Position numbers and translations under genes: made by a program. Positions 1-12,615 of a stretch of 64,000 nucleotides of DNA are shown here, in pieces. Each line of letters opens with the position of its first letter. Position 1 is the first letter of the stretch. The stretch comes from Lineus longissimus (taxonomy: Eukaryota; Nemertea; Pilidiophora; Heteronemertea; Lineidae). The notes beneath the pieces were generated by a model. The model was not told where the DNA came from, searched no databases, and saw only the letters and a list, made by a program, of their open reading frames with translations. The stretch covers positions 20,090,599-20,154,598 of the forward strand of contig NC_088309.1 of the NCBI RefSeq assembly GCF_910592395.1, in the 5' to 3' direction.

Positions 1-2119
1 TCTAACTAAGCTTGGGACTCAAGACTTTATTTCAGTCACCATGGTTACGAAATAAAGTTTTGGTATGTATTCGTGTACATTGACGCAGTGCATTCATATT
101 GACCGACATTTTCCGCTCTGTACCGCTTATTGGTAAAATTTGATGAAATCTTTCAGGTTATTTTTTCATGTATCTCCTCGAATGTGACAGTTTCGTTTTG
201 AAATTCGGAGTAAGGGTAATGTATTATAGGTGCTGTCAGGAGGAAATAATGTTATTTCTCTTGGTGCTGTCAACCTTTTTTCCTTAGAGTGCACATCCTA
301 CTCACTTTGTTTACCGGTTTAATGAAAGATCTGTCAAAGAGAAACAAATCACGTCAAATTCTAATCGAAATTGGATCTTGATGAGATCCAGGGTAGAGCA
401 CATGTGGTTTTCCTTTGTAGAGGAGTTCGCAATTAGCATTTTGGTGATTTTCAAAGACTTATCGCAGACACAGTATATCTATGGTGACTTGTTGCAAACA
501 AATACGTCGAGGTTCCGCTTTTTACCGTGCAAAAGAAGAAGCCCCACATTGACTAAGCCATTTTTCTCAAAGGCTTTTAAACGGAAATACTTGTATTTGC
601 CTCTCTAGCGATCGGAGTTTACAATTGTATGTCCTCTTTATGGTAGATTTACTAACAAACTGTAGCGATGCTGAATGGTCGTATTTGTTCAGTTCTCTGA
701 TTAAAAAAATGGATAAAAAGGCCAACAGCTCCCAATTCATCCATCAAGGAGTCTATAGGCCTGTGGTGTAAATAAACCTCATCCATTTTGCTGAAACCAC
801 TTTGCATCATCTCAGGATCCAACAATCTCAACTCACAAAAAGACATCATCCATTAGCCGGATGTCTCCAAGCAATGCCGCGCTCGTTCTGGTGGTGGTAA
901 TCACTACAAATCGCCACTTTTAAAACTAAAGCACACATTTAATGGCTACTTCAAACGTTACGATAATTACTGGAGTCTGGGGACGAATTTATTCGCGTCT
1001 CCTGATAAAGTAGTAAGAACGCTGTTGTGTCCTGCAGGCAACAATTTTTTATCATGAGGTTAAATCAAGAGGAAATGCATAACTAAAAGAGAACCACTTA
1101 ATTGTCACTTTCTGAGATATGAACCGTGTAACCAAAAAGGAAGCTGAGTGCTCTATACTCCAAAATCTCAACTATACCGTTAAGATACCTAACTACAATC
1201 ATCAACCTATATACTCCTGCTCTGATGCCGTAAAGGGAGTCTAGGCAAGATCCAAGGAAACGAGGAAAACATTTTGTGCTGTATAAAATACCCCCTCCCC
1301 TCAGCCACGCCCATGCATGCAATTGTGCATTATACTGTCTGCCAAAGATATCAAATTTGACCTATCGTCCTCCCATAAAGACATAACCACTCTTGTCGAT
1401 AATTTAAGCATAAATCCTGCCATTCTTATCTCGTGTTTAGACAGCTTCAGAATATTGATCAGTTTCATTAAAAAGGGAATTGTTCCGGTCATCGAACCGG
1501 GTTACTTCGTACGATTGGATCTTGGCGGCTTCACGGGGCTTGTACTGTCTAAAGATGATGTATCGTTCTCATCAATTACACCTAAAGCTTAAGGAAATCA
1601 GAACATCTTTCGCATTCGTAAAGTCGCATTCAACACTGCACCAATCGCCTTTGGATTTTAGCAAGAAAGGTTGAGTTCACTGGCCGCTGTTCAGGGAGAT
1701 CAATGACAGTGGTTAAAACGCCGGGAATAGTAATGAGACCTTGAAAGAAGAAATGAAATGGCCAGGGCCATTGTGCTCACCTCTTGTGAAGGGAAGATGG
1801 ATGAAGCATTAGCATGGTTTTAAATGTAAGAAAGAAATGAAGTAATGTTTTACAATGAAATTACATGAGTGACAAAATAATGCGTAAGTTGAATTTAATT
1901 GAGGTTACTACAGGTATGACAAAGCAGAGTAGACAATTTTGTGATCTGACCAGTAATTGTCTATTATATCGACCAAGTCAATAGTGGCAGATGGAGTAGG
2001 ATTGGTGAATACAAGGTCCAATTTGGACTGATAGCTGGTGGTGTTTTTGGACACGTTTTGTCTGAAGTTATATTCCTAGGGCTCTGTAGAGGTTAATTAA
2101 TCCAGCATTTGCCTAGGCT
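1..2119. other. Gene-free stretch at the window edge
   Basis: I see no exon with convincing coding character or splice signals here. The open frames on both strands are short, have no recognisable domain and no consistent donor and acceptor sites. The sequence is AT-rich single-copy-looking DNA. The last part, from about 1860, shifts into the dispersed repeat described next. Confidence 0.5.
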
Positions 2120-3096
2120 TAGACTATGACATCCCACTTAGCAGCATTTCAAGGCACCCTGAGGGGAGAGTCCACTATTAACATTTGGGGCCCTGCTGGC
2201 CAAACTGAGAATCAGAAAAAGACTGCAGTTTAGTCTAAGAGTATAGGGGTACATTCGTACCAAGTTAGGGATCTGTAGCTAAAGCAGTGACAAAACGTGC
2301 CGTCATTGTAAAATGGCGGTGCCATAGGAAAACTTTGACCTCTGTGACCTTGAGAAGTAGGTCAAATCAAAAACCCACATTTATGAAATGTATCCTTGCT
2401 AGGAGTACCTACCATAAAAATGTTATGAAAATCAGACCACCATTAAACGAGCAATCAAACATTTTAACTTTGGACATTAAATTTGGCCCCCGGGTGGCCA
2501 AACCAAGAATTTTTCAAGATGCCCGCCTGGCACCCATATTGGCTATCACATTTGATAAAAAATCAAGGATTTAGTAGAGAGTACATAGATATACATCCAG
2601 ATCAAATTTGGTTGCAATCCGATCATTAGTTTTGGAGTAATAGTACTGTGTTTATTTTTCAAGATGGCTGCCTGGCAGCCATATTTGATGTCCGAACGGC
2701 CGAAATTTTAGGGGTGGAATAGAGAATCCCCAGATACATGTCCACACTGGTTTAAAACCTTCTAGCTAAAATAGATAGGAAACATGCTACTGTTCAGTGA
2801 ATCAGCAAACTTTGACCTCTGTGACCTTGAAAAGGAGGTCAAATCAAAAACCCGGAGGATATATGATGCACCTTTGCTAGAAGTACCTACCATATTTTTT
2901 TCAAAATTTCCCGACTACTATTAAGGGAGATATTGCATATTTTCACTTTTAACGTTTGGCCCCCTGGTGGCCAAACCATGAAACGAATCGGACCGAAACT
3001 TGGTCTCCAAGGTGTCATTACATAAGGGTACATGTGTACCAAGTTTCAACTCAATAGCTCTAACAGTTACGAAACGTGCCCTGCTAACGGACGACG

Positions 3097-3230
<134 letters not shown>

Positions 3231-3255
3231 ACGACGGACGCCACGGTATGGGATA

Positions 3256-3281
3256 AGCTCACCTCTGCTAAGAGGTGAGCT
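3256..3281. repeat. Perfect 11-bp stem hairpin at the end of the dispersed repeat
   Basis: The sequence agctcacctct is followed by a 4-base loop (gcta) and its exact reverse complement agaggtgagct, then an A run. It probably marks the 3' terminus of the mobile repeat rather than a transcription terminator. Confidence 0.85.
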
Positions 3282-3652
3282 AAAAAGGACGTCAAGATGT
3301 TGTTGTTTTTTCCGATACATTTTAAGAGAGGCGTGCAAAAGTAGATTAATGTGTTAATGATGTTTTTCCTAGTGCCGAGGTCGTAGACCTTCGGTAAAGC
3401 TTTATGTATATTGATGATGTCTCTTTTTTGATTTCTACAGGAAATATAATTCATTTAGTCCATGAATATTTTACATTATCTATTATAAGTGATAAGAATG
3501 ATAAATAGCCAGCAACAAACTGTGATAATTTCATTATTTTTTTCCCATATTAATCCAAAAGCGTATTCCATTTCGTGACGATGATGAATCGTCGTGACAA
3601 TTCATTAGTCGATGGAAAGTTCATCAAGTTAACGTAGACATACTATTTTCGC

Positions 3653-3739
3653 TGCCTTTCTGCAGCCCGGGGGTTGCCCTTCTGCAGCCGGTGGGATTGC
3701 CTTTCTGCAGCCGGGGGGGGGTTGCCTTTTGCAACCCGC
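3653..3739 (+). repeat. GC-rich 23-bp minisatellite
   Basis: Three and a half copies of a unit like 'gcctttctgcagccggggg' plus 'gtt', each carrying a PstI-like ctgcag core and a G run of variable length. Frames reading through it encode repetitive peptides and are not genes. Confidence 0.85.
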
Positions 3740-4901
3740 ACAGCCCCATGCCGTTGTTCATTTGCAGCACGGGACTGCACGGGACTTGCTGATCGACATC
3801 GAACATGTTGGGTACAGGCAAACACTCTTCGGGTCGATGGGCCGTCGCTGAGGGGAGCACTCCTTGAGGTTCCTCGATCAAAGAACCCCTCCAACGCTAT
3901 CATGTAGATTGACCTTTCCCACAAATTCCGCCACCAGCAAGATATAATAGGCGACTCGATGGGGAAAGGTTCTGACTGCCACGCTGAGAATGAAATATCC
4001 GTCACGTCGCACTGAGAGTTTTTCTTGGGACTTGCCATCTCAAGATGCTGATTGACATGACACGCCAACGTAATGCGCATACACGATCACACGATGTAGG
4101 TATCGGAAATATCGCTTACCATGCATACTAAGATTTCTATGCAGCGTTCATGTATACATCTTTTGTTTAAAACGTTGATAGGAACTAGAAATAGCTAACT
4201 GTCATGAAGACCAGTCCGTCCTTTCGTTGGAGATAACATCGGCGTGATTATATGTTGCAAATAAACATATCAAAGACAAATGCTGAAGGTCAACTAGCCG
4301 TTTATACCAACTAATGCATTATTGACTGACCAGCAAAGCTCGACTTCCTGTAGACGTCTAGGGATATGGACAGCTGCCATAAAAAAAAGTTTTTATCGGT
4401 TTCCCGCTGTATCGGGAAAGGCCTGGCATGTACATTGCCATCGCAGGTTTTTTAGCGCCATGCCGCGCCCATCCGGACGCTTTAGTATACGAACGGAAAT
4501 TATAGCTGTTTTGCCCCTGTACCTATAGTCGCTAAAAATTCGCACATTTTGTCATATTATTCCAACAAAAACGTTTAGTGTCGCTTGTAATCTACAAGAC
4601 CCTCCCAAATCTCCACCGGGTGACAGGGGTCTGGACTTTACATCAAATAATAATAAAATACGACCCGACATAATCTGTATCTGATGGTAAGGAATATTCG
4701 GAGGAGGCCGAATGTGTCGTTGGCACACATCGGGAATGATCGCTTTCTTCGGCCTTTATCCCATATTGAAAGAAACACAAAAAAGAGCTTCACAACAGAC
4801 CACGTTTCAGATGTCGATTTTGTGGCAGCATAATTCTAAGCGAAAGAGCGGTAGATGATGTCTCTCAAAACAGAGGCAATTCACTATGAATTGGTACTTA
4901 C
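3740..4901. other. No supported gene
   Basis: A minus-strand open frame (3643-4080) begins outside the GC-rich minisatellite and runs through it. It has no recognisable domain. No other structure stands out. Confidence 0.4.
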
Positions 4902-5299
4902 CAGTTTGGGCTACATCCGTTGGACAAAAGGGCAAAAACCGAAAGCTTCCACATGAAACACTGAATCGAATGCCTTCAACAATTGACCATAACTGTTCGC
5001 GAGCACAAAAATTGATCTGCGGCAATGACACCTCCAGCATCGCCGCTATTCGAGCAATTACATTATTGCATTTGTCTTGTTTACAATAACTAACAATATG
5101 ATGGTAGGATGGGTATTGTTGATTGACAGGGCAAAGGCGGAGGTGTGATGGCGCATAGACCGTTATAACATGTGTTTTGGTTTGGCAAAGGCAAATATCC
5201 ATTTGGTAATGCCGGCCATCGTTAGAAACAATCATATTTTTCTTTTGAGTATAGCATGCTGTTAATACCAGACACATTACAGCATGACTATCTGCCATA
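4902..5299 (-). CDS. Tentative exon: Cys-rich, secreted-type domain (possibly lectin-like)
   Basis: The frame opens at a Met (5299) followed by a short hydrophobic stretch, AVMCLVLTACY, that could be a weak signal peptide. It continues for 132 codons and ends at a textbook donor, CTG/GTAAGTACC, giving an exon end at 4902 with phase 1. After the hydrophobic part there are eight cysteines. The segments HVITVYAPSHLRLCP and GIRFSVSC loosely recall the SUEL/galactose-binding lectin fold (Cys...I-x-V-x-x-A...Cys and V-x-Y-x-C), but several expected cysteines are missing. I could not find the following exon. It may be part of an unrecognised fast-evolving secreted protein gene or a chance frame. Confidence 0.25.
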
Positions 5300-8200
5300 A
5301 TCTGCCCATAATCAGACTTACATGTAGTTCGGTACATAAAGGCGGCGAGTCATGAATGTTTGATATATGGCATCAAAGAGGACATGACATCAACTTGTTG
5401 TGGACTTGGTTTTTGACTACACCGTCTTCTTGACAGTCTTTAATTACCAAAGCGACACAATGTTTACACTATACTACGATAGCGAGTTGAAATAGTGAGG
5501 CTCCGAACGGTGACAGTATCTGACTTTGTTTCGATAGATATGCACTACCTCCTTCGCGTCCCATGATGGTGTGATGCCCACCCATTACGGCAATATACTA
5601 CGAAATATTACATCAAGTACGAATCGTACTTCCGGATTCTAGTCACACCCATTACGGCAACACTACAAAACGTTACAACGGTACGAAACGTTAGTTGGCT
5701 ATTAAACCTGCGGAGAAAGACCCACTGTGGGCAAATAGAACATAAGCAGAATTAAGGTTTTTTTTAAATCTGTTCAATCTAAAACTACTTCACAGAGCAT
5801 TCAGATGCACCTGGCACCAAACAGGAATATCTTGAAAAAGATTCGGCATTTCAGTTCCATTAGGCTAATATCTATCGGGTTGGCAACCTTTCTTACTGTT
5901 TTCGTTTCAAGTCCCAGAACTTAAAAAAAAGCAGGTCCACCTCGTCAAAGATTTCCTTTTCATTTTGTTAATCTGACACTGGCACGATAGCCTCGAAGAC
6001 AAGCGCGTTGTAGATTCACTCGTGTTGCCCTGGACACAAAGACAATCTTCTCAAAGAAACGATAGGAGCGAAGGCATTTCCCTGGAGAGGCAGTGGTTGA
6101 ATTAACCGCATCATTTGGTTTAGAATGGAAATTCGGTGAGGGAAGTGACAGCATCGTGTGATAGAAGCGGCTGGTTCTTAAAAAATTCATATGAGTAACT
6201 GGCTTGCCTGCATGGAGGTATTAAACGGAGAAAGACAAGTCTGTTAGATTCTGGAGAGCCATCGGAGAATCGCATACCTGCATGCATGGCCCATAAAGTA
6301 GTTTACCAATTAGATATGGACGTAAGAATTTAGTATTGAGTACACATTAGGTTCGTATATACGTGTTTAAGATAAACATCGAAAGTACATCGGAAAAGTT
6401 AGTGAATACATCAATCAAATACAGGTTTCCCTGATGCTGATAAGAAACTCGATTCAAAAATTATAGAAAATTGTGTAAATCTGTAGCCATGTCCGGGGTT
6501 TTTCAAATAGACATGGTATATAGATGTATTTTATACATGAAAGTTTAATCTTAGCGTATCCTATAATCATAGAAAATTTCCCCATCTATACATGAACATG
6601 ATGAAGTACATAAATTGTGAATTTTTTTCGACTGTTAATAACGGTGCACCGTGTATAATTTTGCAAGCAACGGCCAGTGATTTGAAAGGGACATGAACGA
6701 ATCTGAGGATTACATCACCCTGCATGGTGGCATGGTATGGTCCAAAAGGCACTCTCCCCGTACGGCGGTTCAGCGATTCTGCAGCAATGCTCTGGAATGC
6801 CAGAAACGCAACCAGGATTATATCTCTGTAGCATTTGTAAGGCCCCCGCATGGCACCAACCATCAGCCTGAAATATTCGCCGGCTTTAGAAAAATGTGTG
6901 TATGATGGTGATACTATACCCAATCCTCATCATTCCTCCTGCAACAGCTTGTAACAGCTGAAAACGGTCATGCGGTATAATTTCCATAATATATACAATC
7001 AAAAATTGAAACTCGATCTTCGCAGGATAATGAAATCGGTAACGAACGACAAAAGTGAGCGGAAAATGCGTGGAAATGATCTGTCACTTTGCATTATTTC
7101 ACCAATGGAAGTCTTAGGATGGCAATATCGTTATGATGAAATGCAAGACGGAAAGAAACATGGTGACAAAAAGCATACTCTATAGCTTTGAGCTTTTGAA
7201 AACCCTTGCAAGGTCTGTCAGCCAACATAAACGCGAAAATGATAAGCCCATACGTCATTCCGCATTAGTCTCAAAAGGTTTTTATTTCGCTGAAAATCCT
7301 CTGCTTTAGGGTACATTGTAGATACAATCTCCCCGCAAATCATCTCAACACAGCTTCCCCAACCACCCGCCTACCCCACCCCATCAATTTGTTCAGTGAC
7401 CGCAAATGCGGGTTTTGTCTCCTTTCAATATGACTTGCACTTTACCGTCAACACCAATCCCTATGCACCTATAAAATGTTCCAATGTATGTCTTCTTCAA
7501 TATCATCTGGCATCTCAATTTCTACCTAATCGAAATTGAAAAACTGGATACGATGATAATGACGGACATTGTTTATGGCAATCACCATCGGGTGACAAGA
7601 CTCGGATAGAAATGATGGACGTTTATTCCTATCAGCGGGAAATAAAGGCCAACCAATTAATCTTCATTTGCATTATTGGTACATCGTTCATGATTAAACT
7701 GTCGCCTCCGATAATATTCGATGTAATTGTCATTTAGGGATGGCTATATGTACAATAGGCTGAGTCATTTAGGAGACGAAGCAAGATTGTTGTTACAAGT
7801 ACAAACGAGCGAGTGATAGCTATTAGGCGAAGTGAAAAAACAAACATCCTTTTTTATTACGGTTCGGATTAATGTTAGTTTTCGACCTGAATGTCTTGTC
7901 TCTTTATGGCCTTAGCTTTAATATAGTAGAAAAGGTTCGAGTGCGCGTCAATCCAAGACATTGGATGGGCAAATGTATTGGTCTTTGGATGCTAGGTCGT
8001 CGTGAATTTAAAAAAACAGAGGCAACTAATCACATGAACCTGAATAGAGGTGGCCTGAATATGATAAAGGCGTGAGTTGCAGCATCGACTGCTGTATAGA
8101 CAGATAAAGAACACCACGGCATTTTCTTCTCAAGCAGATAAGATTTTTACCTTCGGCAAAAACGCCAGCTTCATTTGTTGCTTTTTGCCAATATTGGATC

Positions 8201-11200
8201 GTGTTCTCCATGACGTCCGTTAACGAGATCGTCATATAAAAAAACAGACACAGTATACCAATATTGGAATTCTCCTCTCTTGTGATCAGCAGGAGCAAAA
8301 AACGGCGCAAATGTAGCCTATTATCATGAGACCGACTTGACTCACCAAGATACGGTAATGGGGATAAAGAGAATGGTTTAAACGATTAGTGGCATCTGTG
8401 AAATTTGAGATGGTCCCCGAGATATTCATACCGATCGATGTTTCTTCCGTCTGAACGGAAGTCTTGGGAAATCTATACGAGGCACGAAGGACGTTTCCAA
8501 GTAATCCCCTGCGGGTAACGCTATTGATCTTGCTGTCCGATTGGTGACAGATGCTGCATTTTCCCTGAAGAAAATGGAGTACATTGTCAATTCGGATGTT
8601 ACAAATACGGTAATCGTTTGTTTACCATTAACTACCGAAAGTGAGACGTGATTAAAGACATATTGTCCTTCGGATGGAGTCATCATTATCAGTAAAGCAT
8701 ACACTGTCAGCACCATGCACTCTTGCTAGCTCCGTAGTTTTGGAAATAATCTCTGTCTTCTTTTTATAAACGTGAGGATTCACCCTGTTCATTGATCCGT
8801 TATTATACGACCACGCACTGATGTGAGAGAAAAAAATCAGACAACATGGAAAATGTCTTAGTCGAATCGTGATGTTCATGTAGTAAACATTGTATACGCA
8901 GGCAGCATTCTAACGAGCCTCCGTCGTCTGAAAGCTGAGCAATGTCAATACATTGAGGGTCAAAATGCATTCTAATGACCTATGTCGCATTTGACAAACG
9001 CCCGAGAATCCCTCTACCCGGCTTTGTCGGTGCAATTTTCAAAAGTTAACCAGTTATAGCTGATAGACGGGGAGAAACATTTTCGTGAGCATTCCGGTAA
9101 ATTTTACTCGGGGCAGGCTCGTGATTGCATTTCTCATGGACAGCATTTCAACATGCTTTTCTCTAACGTCTTCAAGATAACGTTATACACCATTCACTTG
9201 CTTCAGAAGAGAACGCAAACTGCCCTCGTTAAAATAATCCTATAGTCAGATAAAACATACTTGGAGACAATATCTGACTACTTAATGGAAATTTATTCGG
9301 CCATCAGGCGCTCTTCTTTGGAACATGGCATTTGATTACAAAACATATTGATTGATGAGCCTTAATTTCCATGGATTTATACCTAGTTCGGCTCATGCAG
9401 GGCCACTGCCTATATCATCATATTTGGTTATCAAATAAAGTAACTGGATTTTCCATCCTATAACAGAATATCCGAACATTCATGTTTTACTGGGAACCAC
9501 TCTCCAAAGCAGACATGATATTCAATTCAAGCAGTATACGCCTCATCACACTGCGCCGGAGTATGAGCGAAACCAGACACTTTATGGTATTACCAAGGAT
9601 TGTAATTAGAGATAGATTTACCAGGCCGTAACCTGGCATGGCATAACCAGTCCAGTGGTCACTCCGCCTGTCGATATTTCAAACACGTAGGAGTAAAGAA
9701 AGCCTTATATCAGGATGGCCTTGGGTGAAGATCCGTAATGGCAGATTTCATCCTTCAGATCACCCGGACTGATGGCCATGGAGATTCATCAGTTATTGCA
9801 CGACTGCTGCAGATTAAAGACTCGCATCCTTCTACAAGCGCGTGCTGCAAGAGATATGAAGGGCCTATATAAAGAAAGCCGACGGCTAATTAGAGGCCAT
9901 TGTAGTACATGTACTTTTAGACTGGCAATAGTCATATCAAAATACCGGTCATAAGTGATAAAATGAAAATCATTGAGTTAGCTTTCGATAGCGCTTATTC
10001 CATAATTGCTCACTGGAAGCGCTTATAATATATTTAGTTTGCTCTCAACAAATACTCCATGTTGACCTCCTTCGACATTATTTCAGCCGACCAGTACGCT
10101 GGGCTGAATTTTCATCCGTTTCAGAAATCCAACGAGTTCAAAAAGCAGCACAACAAACGCTTATCGGCAATACTAATAGCTTCATCATAAATTCATCATG
10201 GATATTTGGATAAAAAAAATGGTAAATGGTTGGTTTGTACGACGAAATGAAATCTGCACCATTGCCACGAACATGTGCCAATAACTGCGCCGTGAATCGG
10301 AAACATGATTGCAATTACCAGCGCACGTTCAAAGAATAAATTGGAATGCTGAAAAAATCTTTTGCCATGCTTATTAAACCTCAAATTGAAGCCTCAACGA
10401 TCTATCGCGAATGAATTCGTCACTGAACGGAATAAATGATCACTTTGGGTGCAGATTTTGTGCCATGTTGTTTAAAAGTGCACCGAAAAATAATTATTTT
10501 AAAAATTTGTCGTAATCTCATTTAAAGGGAGACTATATTGGCAGCAGCCAAATTGGTCAGATAAAGGTGATGATGACGATGCAGTTTGAAAGAATAACCT
10601 GGGAAATTTGTTTTTTACCCCATTCTTCGTCCATGATTGCTCGGTAATCGATGAATGTGTCCATTGGAAAAGAGATCGGCGTCCTAACCGGTGTTTGTAT
10701 AAGAGACCATCGAGCAACCGAACCAAATATTAAGGTTGCTTGTGTGCATATCTGAATTAACAGTGTTATTTGGAGAGTTCGTAACCTGATAACCAAGCGA
10801 TCATCTCAGATCACTCTTTCGAGGTCTATCTATACTCGTGAATGAACCATTTCAACATGACCGAGCCGTGGAAGTGCCAAGACAGACTTCAATTAGGCTG
10901 TCTGTCTGTCTTACGTGAGGACTTGCACATGTACTATTGACAACTTTCCGTATAATGATCCGATGATACCCCTGTCTGGTTCGTGGTCATAACGGATCAC
11001 TCCTCGGACACCTTCCCATCACTCCTCTAGAGAATGAGTGAAAAAGATATCATACCTCTCGTAGGCGCTAGATTTCGAAAGAAAATTTCTAAGCATCTAA
11101 CCGTGATATTGTATAGTCGCATCAGTTCATCAAGAACTAATACCAATTTCCATCATATTACGTCGAAATAGCTTCGGATATTCTTGAATTGATTGAATCA

Positions 11201-12299
11201 ATTGTCTGCTACACTAATGAACTAACCGCAAACAAACATGCATTAATATATTCCTGTTCTGATTGGATCGTCTGCTAATAAAATTCGACTCTTTCATCTT
11301 CGGCCGTGAAATGGAAATCAGACGCGCATCATGACAGAAACATTTAAACATCAATCGTGATACGAAATAACCATTATCATCCCCGATAGTCCACCTACTG
11401 GGACTTCACATAATACACAATCAACACTGTCATGACAGGCTTTGTTCGGGCACATCCCGTGCTGTTAATATTTAAACAGTAGCGGTGAAATCACAGTTTC
11501 ATGTTGTTCTGATTGCCATCTGCGTGTTTATCTTTGTTCAGCAACTTTGAATCATCACCGGTATACATGGGGCCCTCTGCGTGAAAGTGTTTTATACTTG
11601 TAATAACCAATGACATGGTAACAGGGTTGCGGATGGCGGATATCAAAGAGGACGGAAAGTTCCGTCCAAACCGGACAACAGGAGACGGTCCAGCCTGACC
11701 GCGATTATGAACAATAATAATTCTCGTGAGAGGAAGCTGCGAAGGCACGACTCTAAACATCCGCCGATTATCTCTACATGTATTTGGAGACATCTGTGAT
11801 TTCTTTGATTGAACCAAGGGTACATTGTATATTGCAAATATTTGTCTTCCGATATTTCTCACTGACAAATATTTGTCATTATGGGACCATGGGCGACTAC
11901 TCTGCGGACTCATTGGACCGTCCTCGTCCTGAGATCCAATTAGGCCTATAGGATGACTCAAAGGACTGCCCCAGGAGTCTATGGGTGACGGGCATGATAA
12001 TCATAGAGATGCAAAAAGAAACTTATTTGAAACACTTGTGGTACCATCGATTTTGCATCTTTAAAAAATAAAATTTGTCGGCGTACACTCGATCACAGAG
12101 GAGTGGATTTAGCGTTGACGTAGGAGTCCTGCACTCTGGTATAAGGAGGTATACGTATTCTTGAAATGTTCTCAAGTTTCTGGTGTTTGCTTTCCCATTT
12201 CCTATTATTATTTGAAGTAGCTGTGGGTTTTGCTAGACGTGTGGATGGGAAGGCAGGGGACATTGGGAATCTGTGGATTGTATATCTTCTCGTCATAGG
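5300..12299. other. Gene-poor interval with a few suspicious open frames
   Basis: No gene can be assigned. Two minus-strand frames look more exon-like than the rest. At 8432-8716 a hydrophobic start, MVLTVYALLIMMTPSEG, is followed by about 78 residues and a donor-like TCG/GTATGA. Near 6570-6863 a strong signal-like segment, DIILVAFLAFQSIAAE, follows an acceptor-like TTTCAG. A 156-residue minus frame at 11491-11961 has no recognisable domain. A degenerate direct duplication of 'cacccattacggcaa' plus flanks occurs at about 5580-5690. Otherwise nothing stands out. Confidence 0.35.
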
Positions 12300-12615
12300 C
12301 GGTGGGTGGAAGGGCACAGGATATAAGGGAATCAATACGGGTTCTGCTAAAGGTGGTGGGCGGAAGGGCAGAGGATGATAGGGAATCTACGGGTTCTGCT
12401 AAAGGTGGTGGGCGGAGGGAAGAGGATGATAGGGAATCTACGGATTCTGCTAAAGGTGGTGGGCGGAAGGGAAGAGGATAATAGGGAAGTCTACGGGTTC
12501 TGCTAAAGGTGCAGTGGGTGGTGGAAGGGCAGGGAATATTAGAGAATCTACGAGTTCTGTTAAAGGTGGTGGGTGCATAGACGAGCAGAGTTTACACACT
12601 ACGGATGCTGCTAGA
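12300..12615 (+). repeat. G-rich minisatellite, about 52-bp unit
   Basis: Six imperfect copies of a unit containing 'ggtggtgggcggaaggg', 'aggatgatagggaatctac' and 'gggttctgctaaa'. The ggtggtggg starts fall at 12352, 12404, 12455, 12508 (variant) and 12565, a spacing of 51-57 bp. The plus strand is purine-rich and strongly G-skewed. Confidence 0.9.
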
